A stretch of 5,112 bases of DNA, from the NCBI GenBank assembly GCA_902796985.1, contig CADBRC010000043.1:1-5112 (forward strand), written 5' to 3'. Position 1 is the stretch's first letter. Every line of letters begins with the position of its first letter. Positions 1 to 5,112 of the stretch are shown here, piece after piece. The translations under genes and the position numbers were made by a program. This DNA comes from an uncultured Spirochaetaceae bacterium (GTDB taxonomy: Bacteria; Spirochaetota; Spirochaetia; Treponematales; Treponemataceae). The notes under the pieces are model-generated. The model did no database searches, was not told the DNA's origin, and worked only from the letters and a program-made list of their open reading frames with translations.

Positions 1-874
1 GCGCGAGGGCGACAAGGGCGGCGTTGTCCGCCTGGAACTGTCCCAGGAGCCGCATGATCGTTCTGAGCGGGCGGGAGAAATGCGAAGAGCTTATGCAGAC
101 CTCCATGCCGAAAGCCGTTCCCTGCCCCGATCCGGCCTGCCCATAACCGGTAACCCCGGCACAGGCTTCCTCGTCAGCAAAGATAATGGGACTTTCACAT
201 TCGGCAGCCCTTCCCCGGAATACATCCCGGACACTCCCAGTCTGCTGGGAGGCAACGATGACGGGAACGCCTTTCTTTATAATCCCAGCCTTCTCGCCCG
301 CTATTGCCTCAAGAGTGTCACCAAGGAACTCCGTATGCTCTTTCTCAATCGGTCCGATAAGGCAACAGTCTGGCCTAACAATGTTAGTTGAATCGAGCCT
401 GCCCCCAAGGCCAACCTCCCAGACAACCCAGTCCATGCCCGCCCGCCTGAAGCAGAGCATGGCAAAAAGGGTAACCAGCTCGAACCACGTCGGCCGGCGC
501 CCGCCGGGAAGTTCGTCATCGCCAGTGGAGTCAACTACGGCAATCAGCTCGCGGGCAGCATCCTCATATACCGGATCCGGAAAGAATGAGCCGGGCCGTG
601 TGACCCGTTCGCGGAAATCACTTATATGAGGCGACGTATAGACCCCCGCCTTGAATCCCGCCTCCTCAAGGATGCAGGCTGCCATCATCGACATGCTCCC
701 CTTCCCCTTGGAACCGGCGACATGCAGACAGCGGTAGGCGCGCTCAGGATGCCCCAGCCTTTCCGTGAAGAAATCCATCGTGTCCAACCAGAAAATGCCT
801 TTCTTGGGGTTATGCTCAAAATTCAGGTAGCGGTCAAGCCAGTCCGTAAAAAAAGAAAGAGAATCGTCGTCCAT
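1..874 (-). CDS. folC: Folylpolyglutamate synthase / dihydrofolate synthase, C-terminal part beyond left edge
   Basis: FolC is a cytoplasmic Mur-ligase-family enzyme that uses ATP to add glutamate to folates and, in many bacteria, to dihydropteroate. Reading leftward from the ATG at 874, 291 codons stay open to the window edge; complete FolC proteins are usually about 420-440 residues, so roughly a third is missing. Visible motifs in order: the ATP-binding loop VAGSKGKGS (residues 52-60, family form VAGTNGKGS), SPHI...RERV (81-91), FE (131-132), EVGLGGRLDSTN (153-164), EKEHTEFLGDT (177-187) with the metal-binding His180, EKAGIIKKGVPVI (194-206) with the lysine that is carbamylated in the family, and LLGQFQADNAALVALA near the edge, matching the LGxxQxxNAA linker before the C-terminal domain. 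The start is the only ATG, GTG or TTG after an in-frame upstream TAA. A GGGAG ribosome site (878-882) sits only three bases from it. The Ser-Lys in the loop and KEH instead of the usual xDH are mild departures. Whether it has one or both activities cannot be told. Confidence 0.93.
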   Translation of the reverse strand, partial: MDDDSLSFFTDWLDRYLNFEHNPKKGIFWLDTMDFFTERLGHPERAYRCLHVAGSKGKGSMSMMAACILEEAGFKAGVYTSPHISDFRERVTRPGSFFPDPVYEDAARELIAVVDSTGDDELPGGRRPTWFELVTLFAMLCFRRAGMDWVVWEVGLGGRLDSTNIVRPDCCLIGPIEKEHTEFLGDTLEAIAGEKAGIIKKGVPVIVASQQTGSVRDVFRGRAAECESPIIFADEEACAGVTGYGQAGSGQGTAFGMEVCISSSHFSRPLRTIMRLLGQFQADNAALVALA

Positions 875-893
875 AGGCTCCCGATTTAGTTCT

Positions 894-931
894 CGTGCAG
901 TTGCACAGCACGTCCGGACTTATGCAGCTGC
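894..931. other. Cluster of short palindromes in the folC leader
   Basis: Between the tRNA terminator and folC lie about 100 bases with no gene. In them are three near-adjacent dyads: CGTGC/GCACG (894-898 with 908-912), enclosing the tighter GTGCA/TGCAC (895-899 with 902-906); GTCCGGAC (912-919); and GCAGCTGC (924-931). They could be operator sites or small leader hairpins for folC, which must have its own promoter because a terminator lies upstream. I found no convincing -35/-10 pair there, so the folC promoter is unassigned. Confidence 0.35.
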
Positions 932-978
932 CCCTCTCACAAACCTCAGTCCCATCCCGGGTAGAAAGGGAGCAAGGC

Positions 979-1010
979 AAAAAAAAGTCCCTGCACAATG
1001 CAGGGACTTT
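979..1010 (-). terminator. Intrinsic terminator of the tRNA operon
   Basis: A perfect 12-bp stem (984-995 pairing with 999-1010, core GTCCCTGCA) closes a three-base loop. On the minus strand it is followed by eight T residues (complement of 979-986). It starts seven bases after the tRNA-Tyr 3' end, so it ends the Thr-Tyr tRNA transcript and separates it from folC. On the plus strand no T-run follows, so it acts in one direction. Confidence 0.93.
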
Positions 1011-1016
1011 CAGAAA

Positions 1017-1098
1017 TGGGGAGTGAAGGATTCGAACCTACGAAGCACGAGGCAGCAGATTTACAGTCTGTCCCCTTTGACCACTCGGGAAACTCCCC
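1017..1098 (-). tRNA. tRNA-Tyr (anticodon GUA)
   Basis: This is an 82-nt class II tRNA gene with a long variable arm. The acceptor stem GGGGAGT/ACTCCCC pairs perfectly, the D arm is CCC...GGG, the anticodon loop CTGTAAA carries GUA (complement of 1062-1064), the T loop is TTCGAAT, and the discriminator base is A. The 3' CCA is not encoded, so CCA-adding enzyme is needed. Two stem positions do not pair: A27 with C43 in the anticodon stem and U50 with U64 in the T stem. It is the second gene of the tRNA operon, 14 bases after tRNA-Thr and just before the terminator. Confidence 0.95.
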
Positions 1099-1112
1099 AT
1101 GAAACTTATTGA

Positions 1113-1185
1113 AGCCGCCACAGGGACTCGAACCTTGGACCCCGAGATTACAAATCACGTGCTCTACCAACTGAGCTATAGCGGC
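1113..1185 (-). tRNA. tRNA-Thr (anticodon UGU)
   Basis: This is a 73-nt cloverleaf. The acceptor stem GCCGCTA/TGGCGGC contains one U-G pair, the D arm is GCTC...GAGC, the anticodon loop TTTGTAA carries UGU (complement of 1150-1152), the T loop is TTCGAGT, and the discriminator base is U. CCA is not encoded. Two positions do not pair: U29 with U41 in the anticodon stem and A51 with C63 in the T stem. It is the first gene of the operon; the tRNA promoter lies 16 bases upstream. Confidence 0.94.
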
Positions 1186-1200
1186 TTGCGATGAAAATAC

Positions 1201-1227
1201 TTTATAGGAAACAGCAAAAAATGTCAA
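1201..1227 (-). promoter_or_regulatory. Sigma-70-type promoter of the Thr-Tyr tRNA operon
   Basis: Reading the minus strand there is a perfect -35 TTGACA (complement of 1222-1227). It is followed either by TATAAA after a 15-base spacer (complement of 1201-1206) or by TAAAGT after a 17-base spacer; which one acts as the -10 is unclear. The start of transcription would fall a few bases before the tRNA-Thr 5' end. Upstream of the -35 (1233-1263) are repeated T-tracts on this strand, like an UP element or bent DNA, as expected for a strongly expressed stable-RNA promoter. Confidence 0.8.
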
Positions 1228-1291
1228 GAGGCAAAAACACGAAAAGTAAAAAAAAGAAAAAAACATGATTCTTCCCTTTCCTATATTACCA

Positions 1292-1300
1292 TGCTATACT
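1292..1300 (+). promoter_or_regulatory. Extended -10 promoter for the beta-propeller gene, predicting a leaderless mRNA
   Basis: TGCTATACT is a TGn-extended -10 element (TATACT is 5 of 6 to consensus). Seventeen bases upstream is only a weak -35, TTCCCT (1272-1277), which fits extended -10 promoters that depend little on the -35. The seventh base after the -10 is the A of the ATG at 1307, so the predicted transcript begins at or next to the start codon. A second -10-like TATATT lies at 1282-1287 and would give a leader of about a dozen bases with no ribosome site. Confidence 0.6.
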
Positions 1301-1306
1301 TTCCCT

Positions 1307-2332
1307 ATGAAAGCAATCGTTTCCGGCATTGTCCTTGCCGTCGTCCTCGCCATTCTGCCTTGTACAGCAGAGAAGGCAGTCCCTGTCTCCGTGGAGAAAA
1401 TCGGCGTCTACCCCTGCGGCAAGCAGCCCAAGCAGGTGCTTTTCTCTCCCGACGGCAGGTATGTCCTGCTCCCTCTCCTAGAGGACACGGGCTTTGATGT
1501 GTTCAGCGTGGAAGAAAAAAAAGTCGTACGGCGGATTTCTCCTCCAAACGCAGACAAACAAGGCTTCGCAGAGGGGCTTTTCATCCCGGAGAAAGGCGTT
1601 TTTCTTGTCTCCCAGATGACGACCGGTAACCTCTACGAATACAGCTGGCCCGGCTTTGAATACAAGCGGACGATTAAAACCGGCGGTACCTGGTCCAAAT
1701 TCATCGCCTGGTCGCCGGAAAAAGACCTGCTGGCGGTTTCCAACTGGGTTTCCAATGACATTTCGCTTCTGGATTATGAGACAGGCAAGCTTATCCGCCT
1801 AATACCAACAGGGAAAGCCCCCCGCGGCATGCTCTTCCTGGATGGGGGCAAAAACCTCGTCAGCCTTTCGTTCGACTCCGGAATAATAGAAAAATTCGAT
1901 GTAGACACGGGAAAGCAGACAAAACTAATACAAATAGCCAATTCCTGCATGCGGCACATCGTTTGTACGGACGATAAACTAACAGCATTCGTAAGCGATA
2001 TGTACAACAGGCAGGTGTATAAGATTGACCTAAAGACATTCAAAATAACGGGACAGTGCAAGGTCTACCGCAATCCCAACACGATTGACCTGCTTGGCGG
2101 CAGCCGCTACCTCTTTGTCTCCACGAGGGGGCCGAACAACCCTGAGGACTATACAAAACGAAGCCCCTCCAACGGGAAAATCCACATCATCGATACGGAA
2201 GACATGAGTATCATTGAGACCTTCGAGGGCGGAAACCAGCCGACGGGACTTGACGTGTCAGATGACGGAAGCCTGCTCTGCTTCTCAGACTTCCAGGATG
2301 CGGCGATTGAGCTGTACAGGATTACCCGCTAG
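1307..2332 (+). CDS. Exported YVTN/YncE-type seven-bladed beta-propeller protein
   Basis: This is a 341-residue protein with an N-terminal signal peptide (MKAIVSGIVLAVVLAILPCTA, likely cut after Ala21), so it is probably periplasmic or membrane-facing. The Cys19 context (ILPC) is a poor lipobox. The body is built of about seven repeats of 40-45 residues, of the type P-x-x-hydrophobic-x-F-S-P-D-G-x-x-hydrophobic-x-V-x... ending in D-x-x-T-G-K. They run about 38-77, 86-127, 128-172, 173-210, 213-256, 257-311 and 312-341, the last probably closed by the N-terminal strand. Such propellers (YncE, YVTN family) are binding scaffolds; no catalytic residues are visible, so ligand and role are unknown. 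I chose the ATG at 1307 over the in-frame ATG at 1265 because it starts the signal peptide directly and matches the promoter start; the extra 14 residues would be hydrophobic without positive charge. Neither start has a clear ribosome site. It converges with the barrel gene and shares CTAG with it. Confidence 0.88.
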   Translation: MKAIVSGIVLAVVLAILPCTAEKAVPVSVEKIGVYPCGKQPKQVLFSPDGRYVLLPLLEDTGFDVFSVEEKKVVRRISPPNADKQGFAEGLFIPEKGVFLVSQMTTGNLYEYSWPGFEYKRTIKTGGTWSKFIAWSPEKDLLAVSNWVSNDISLLDYETGKLIRLIPTGKAPRGMLFLDGGKNLVSLSFDSGIIEKFDVDTGKQTKLIQIANSCMRHIVCTDDKLTAFVSDMYNRQVYKIDLKTFKITGQCKVYRNPNTIDLLGGSRYLFVSTRGPNNPEDYTKRSPSNGKIHIIDTEDMSIIETFEGGNQPTGLDVSDDGSLLCFSDFQDAAIELYRITR

Positions 2333-4170
2333 AACTTATAGGTGAAGCCTATGAACACGTAGTCGGAAAGCTCGTCACGGAAATTACGCACCCACTTGTC
2401 ATGATAGTCTTTGACAACATCCTTGTAGCTATCCTTAAAGAGAGTTTCCCTTGCCTCTTTTCTGGAGTCAAAACTTTTGTTTCCAACCCAGAACTTTCCA
2501 TTGACAGAGTAAATCTTACTGTCAATCCCCGTCCCCGGATACAGCTGGCTGTCCACGCCCTTGTTGTGCGTGTACTGGAAGACGTTGCCCAGATTCAGCG
2601 TAAAGGAGCCGAATGCAGTCTTTGCAATCGTCCAGTCCATGTCGAACCTGGCCTGCACGACGTACATCTTATTCTCCTGATTCAGGAAGTTCAGGGCATT
2701 CCATGCGCTCTCCACGTGGTCTCCGCCTGAGAACATCGAGTGCTCGAACAGGCTGCCGTTAGTTGCATACGTGCCTGATTCAGACGAAAGGTATTCCATC
2801 GCCTCGTCCGTGTCCAGGCTCTCTGCTATGTTCGCATGCCGCATCAGCGATGAGCCGACCCCTATCCTCAGGTTCTGGGTAGGCTTAAAGTCCAGGCTGA
2901 ACTCTATGGAATCGCTGTTGGGAGCATACGCCGTACCTATCGGGATGCCGTTATTCGTGTAGTTCTGATAATTGTAGAGGTCCGGAACGATTTCATCCCT
3001 ACTGTTGGCATACTCCCAATGCGAATAGGTGTAGGGAGCTACGGCAGTATAAACCAAGCTCACCTTACGACAGTAGGAATTCTCAGGGGCATAGATAAGG
3101 CCAGTCTGCAGGGCAAAGCGGTTCTTGCTGTCCAGGCTGCCCTTGACGAGGGCGTTCACGTCAAAGTCGTCCACAAAGAGATCCGTCGCCCACAGGAGAT
3201 TGGGGAAAGGCTTATACTTGAACAGGAGTCCCAGCTGGGTGTTGTCGGAGTTGCCTCCCAGACCCTGCGCCGCCATAAAGGGTACGGGCAGGAAATATGA
3301 TAAATCGAATCTCTTTCCGTAAACGATGCTCTCATAGTAAGAGGCAGAAAACTTCGGCGTAAAGCGGTACTCCAGCGCATGGAAAGCCAGGAACTTCTCA
3401 GGCTCAAGCCCTGTCCCGTCATAGCTCCTCGTCGCACCTATCGCCGAGTATTGCTGTGTAAAGGTGAACTTGTCCTTGACGATGTTGTACGAGAGATTCC
3501 CGCTGTGGTATGCAGTCTCATTGAGGGCAAGACCCCGCTTGGGGAAAGGCCCGTAGCCCGTACGGTTCACCCCTGCCTGGGCAAAAAACTCGCTCGTCCC
3601 CACGGATGCGGCGGCATTCATGTCTATATAGCCGTACAGGGGACCGAGCGTCGCAGGATCCTGTATTGCGTCATACGCAGAATTCGTGTAATACGGAAGG
3701 AAAGGCAGCTCGTTCTCTTTGCTTCTGGCGAGAACGCCCAGATCATAGCCTATGGAAAGCAAGTCAGGGAAGATGTATCCGTCACCGGCAAGGGCAAAAC
3801 GCCCCCAGAGCAGCTTGCTCATGTCCTGGTCAACATCAGTACCGTCGGTCTTGCTGGTCATATTCAGCTTTCCTTTCCCGTAAGCCTCAAACTCCACCCG
3901 CATGGGTTTGCCGCTTATTTCGTTCCAGTAGGCAACTGCAAGCTCCACGTCCTTCCTGTTCCCCCGCTTGATGACCTGCTGAAGGATATTCTTTATGCTG
4001 TTGAGCGAATAAGGGCGGACAGGAGGCAAGGTTTTGACCAGACCGCGGATTTCCCATGTCTGGGCATACTCATAGAAGTCATCGTTCGGGTCCACGCTTA
4101 TCTGGGCCGAAACGGGGATGGCAAGGAGAAAGAGCATTACTAATAATATTAGGAGACGAAAGACTTTCAT
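2329..4170 (-). CDS. Wzi-like outer-membrane beta-barrel protein (capsule-assembly family type)
   Basis: This is a complete 613-residue protein. It has a signal peptide (residues 1-22, ending VSA before Gln23), a short helical N-terminal section with RPYS...IKNILQQV (52-66), then alternating polar/aromatic beta strands to a C-terminal YVFIGFTYKF ending in Phe, the usual signal for barrel insertion by BamA. Several landmarks recall the Wzi capsule-assembly barrel family: NRTGYGPF...LALNETA (202-220), like its R..WGPG...L.LS..A; FLPVPF (293-298); DNTQLGLLFKYKP...LFVDDF (309-336); PYTYSHWEY (379-387); and GIPIGTAYAPNSD (408-420). In Wzi this barrel anchors surface polysaccharide; whether this protein does so is inference. 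Residues about 566-601 form a strongly charged, helix-like insert before the last strand. It is coupled to the upstream barrel gene through an ATGA overlap. No terminator follows its stop. Otherwise it could be a generic treponemal barrel or porin. Confidence 0.72.
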   Translation of the reverse strand: MKVFRLLILLVMLFLLAIPVSAQISVDPNDDFYEYAQTWEIRGLVKTLPPVRPYSLNSIKNILQQVIKRGNRKDVELAVAYWNEISGKPMRVEFEAYGKGKLNMTSKTDGTDVDQDMSKLLWGRFALAGDGYIFPDLLSIGYDLGVLARSKENELPFLPYYTNSAYDAIQDPATLGPLYGYIDMNAAASVGTSEFFAQAGVNRTGYGPFPKRGLALNETAYHSGNLSYNIVKDKFTFTQQYSAIGATRSYDGTGLEPEKFLAFHALEYRFTPKFSASYYESIVYGKRFDLSYFLPVPFMAAQGLGGNSDNTQLGLLFKYKPFPNLLWATDLFVDDFDVNALVKGSLDSKNRFALQTGLIYAPENSYCRKVSLVYTAVAPYTYSHWEYANSRDEIVPDLYNYQNYTNNGIPIGTAYAPNSDSIEFSLDFKPTQNLRIGVGSSLMRHANIAESLDTDEAMEYLSSESGTYATNGSLFEHSMFSGGDHVESAWNALNFLNQENKMYVVQARFDMDWTIAKTAFGSFTLNLGNVFQYTHNKGVDSQLYPGTGIDSKIYSVNGKFWVGNKSFDSRKEARETLFKDSYKDVVKDYHDKWVRNFRDELSDYVFIGFTYKF

Positions 4171-4185
4171 TTCCTGAACATCTCC
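4167..4185 (-). promoter_or_regulatory. ATGA stop/start overlap with internal ribosome site, coupling the two barrel genes
   Basis: On the minus strand the upstream gene's TGA (4167-4169) overlaps the downstream ATG (4168-4170) as ATGA. A GGAG ribosome site (complement of 4182-4185) lies inside the upstream gene's last codons, 11 bases from the ATG, longer than ideal. An AGGA is only one base away, too close. The arrangement suggests that the downstream protein is made largely by ribosomes finishing the upstream one. Confidence 0.75.
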
Positions 4186-5112
4186 GGAATCCTAATCTTA
4201 ATAGACACAGACAGCTCCGGCCCGTGCCGGGTCTTGCCCTCGACGTTGCCCGAATTCAACACATAGGTGTAAGAAGGTTGAACCTGTAGGGAAAGATAAT
4301 TGAACGGCTCGTAAGTCAGCTTGAGGGCGGCGTTGAGGACATACTCGTTCACCCCTCCGTTCATGCCGGATGGTGTAGACAGGCCCTGTCTTTTTTTGGC
4401 ATTCGTGTTTCCCTGCTTGTTAGCGTTCGGAAAAACCCAATTCTTAACATCATCTCTTACATCGTATGACTCATACGGCCTTAACTTGACAGGAGACATC
4501 GGATTCGCAAAATACTGGTCGTTCCCATGCCACCATGTATTGTCGAAAACCTTTGTGCCGGACATTTCGCCCCGTGCCATGACAAGGCCCGTCGCCGTGA
4601 GAGACCAGCGGCCGGGCACCTCGTAGCCGACCGATCCCTTGAACGCTGCAGTGTCAGGGCCGAATGGCGAACCTATCCACTCGTAGAGGGCCTCCTCGGT
4701 GTCGGAGTAGCCTATGTTCTCCGTGTAGCTCCGCATCATGGACCAGTTGGGGCTTTCTTTTATGTACAGGTAAGGCATGGCGTAGTAGGCCTCCGCCCGC
4801 GAGTGCAGGTAGCCCTCGGAGAGCGGTATGAAGGACTCCACGCCCAGTTGCCCGCCCATCGCGTTCGGAGTTGTGTCGCTGCCCCTCGATATCTCGGACG
4901 GTAGCTGCAGCTGGTCCTGAGCATAGAGGCCGTAAATCCTAACATTATTAGTAAGAGCGTATGAGGCTTTGACCGCAAGGTATGCGCATGCGCTCTCGTC
5001 CCAGCTGTAGGGATTGTCCGCAGTAAAGTAGTCCTTCCAGTTGTGCATTCCGTGGAAAACCGTCAGCGGGTTCAGGAAACGCAGTTCCAAAGGGCTGTAA
5101 GCCAGCGTGGAC
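4167..5112 (-). CDS. Second Wzi-like outer-membrane beta-barrel protein, N-terminal part beyond right edge
   Basis: The frame is open from the right edge to the TGA at 4167 (314 residues visible). A TTG at 5090 could be called as the start, but it reads as Leu within LAYSPLELRFLNPL, the sequence before it is open and protein-like, and no signal peptide follows, so the true start lies outside. The visible part aligns by eye with the later half of the neighbouring barrel protein. LRFLNPLTVF (10-19) matches its FLPVPF region; DNPYS...YLAVKASYALTNNVRIYGLYAQDQ (32-67) matches DNTQLGLLFKYKP...LFVDDF; AMPYLYIKES (111-120) matches PYTYSHWEY; and GSPFGPD (147-153) matches GIPIG...PNSD. These are also Wzi-family landmarks. 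The end, KIRIPEMFRK, lacks the terminal aromatic residue usual in barrels; Phe is third from the end. Probably an outer-membrane protein whose gene heads the operon or lies within it; function unknown. Confidence 0.68.
   Translation of the reverse strand, partial: STLAYSPLELRFLNPLTVFHGMHNWKDYFTADNPYSWDESACAYLAVKASYALTNNVRIYGLYAQDQLQLPSEISRGSDTTPNAMGGQLGVESFIPLSEGYLHSRAEAYYAMPYLYIKESPNWSMMRSYTENIGYSDTEEALYEWIGSPFGPDTAAFKGSVGYEVPGRWSLTATGLVMARGEMSGTKVFDNTWWHGNDQYFANPMSPVKLRPYESYDVRDDVKNWVFPNANKQGNTNAKKRQGLSTPSGMNGGVNEYVLNAALKLTYEPFNYLSLQVQPSYTYVLNSGNVEGKTRHGPELSVSIKIRIPEMFRK

Noticed and set aside
80..889. Three plus-strand open frames (80-391, 186-629, 626-889)
   Set aside because: They lie antisense to folC, whose motifs are unambiguous on the minus strand.
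946..1266. A 106-residue open frame on the minus strand containing AIAQLVEH...GSSP
   Set aside because: It is the translation of the two tRNA genes and the terminator. The AQLVEH/GSSP pattern is a well-known false protein made from tRNA genes.
1265..1306. Upstream in-frame ATG as the start of the propeller gene
   Set aside because: It would add 14 hydrophobic residues without positive charge before the signal peptide and lies upstream of the likely transcription start. Its A-rich upstream region has no real ribosome site.
2336..2354. A small hairpin (ATAGG/CCTAT) just past the propeller stop as a terminator
   Set aside because: The stem is weak and AT-rich, with no T-run after it on the plus strand, and it is inside the barrel coding sequence.
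3379..4143. A 254-codon open frame on the plus strand antisense to the complete barrel gene
   Set aside because: The composition is not protein-like, there is no recognisable domain, and the opposite strand carries a clear signal peptide and barrel protein. Long antisense frames are common over such genes.
5088..5090. TTG as the start of the upstream barrel gene
   Set aside because: The frame is open and protein-like to the edge, no signal peptide follows the TTG, and alignment with the neighbouring paralogue places it mid-protein.
1..5112. CRISPR array, insertion sequence, phage, toxin-antitoxin or other defence system
   Set aside because: No regular repeats, transposase or integrase motifs, terminal inverted repeats or defence-protein motifs were seen on either strand. 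Gene content is housekeeping and envelope.

Overview
The window reads as chromosome from a Gram-negative-type (two-membrane) bacterium with roughly balanced base composition. I lean towards a Treponema-like spirochete. The reasons are tRNA genes without an encoded CCA, a FolC with a GSKGKGS loop and an IEKEH motif, and paired export-signal/beta-barrel proteins. This assignment is inference from sequence style, not a database match.

Layout. (1) Bases 1-874, minus strand: the N-terminal two thirds of a folylpolyglutamate/dihydrofolate synthase (folC), cut by the left edge. (2) Bases 875-1306: a non-protein region of about 430 bases. It holds the short folC leader with several small palindromes, then a two-gene tRNA operon on the minus strand: promoter, tRNA-Thr(UGU), tRNA-Tyr(GUA) and a strong intrinsic terminator. 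Next to the tRNA promoter lies a divergent extended -10 promoter reading right. (3) Bases 1307-2332, plus strand: an exported seven-bladed YVTN/YncE-type beta-propeller protein, apparently translated from a leaderless or nearly leaderless mRNA. (4) Bases 2329-5112, minus strand: two translationally coupled outer-membrane beta-barrel proteins that look like diverged copies of one Wzi-like (capsule-assembly type) family. The upstream one is cut by the right edge.

The genes are packed tightly. The propeller gene and the downstream barrel gene converge and share the four bases CTAG, which contain both stop codons. The two barrel genes share ATGA, so one's stop overlaps the next one's start. The propeller and barrels are all predicted to be exported or envelope proteins, so a shared envelope role is possible but not shown. 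folC and the tRNAs are housekeeping genes with their own signals. I see no CRISPR array, insertion sequence, prophage or defence system. The points most worth checking are the tandem Wzi-like pair, a charged helical insert before the last barrel strand, the leaderless promoter, and the mismatched stems in both tRNAs.
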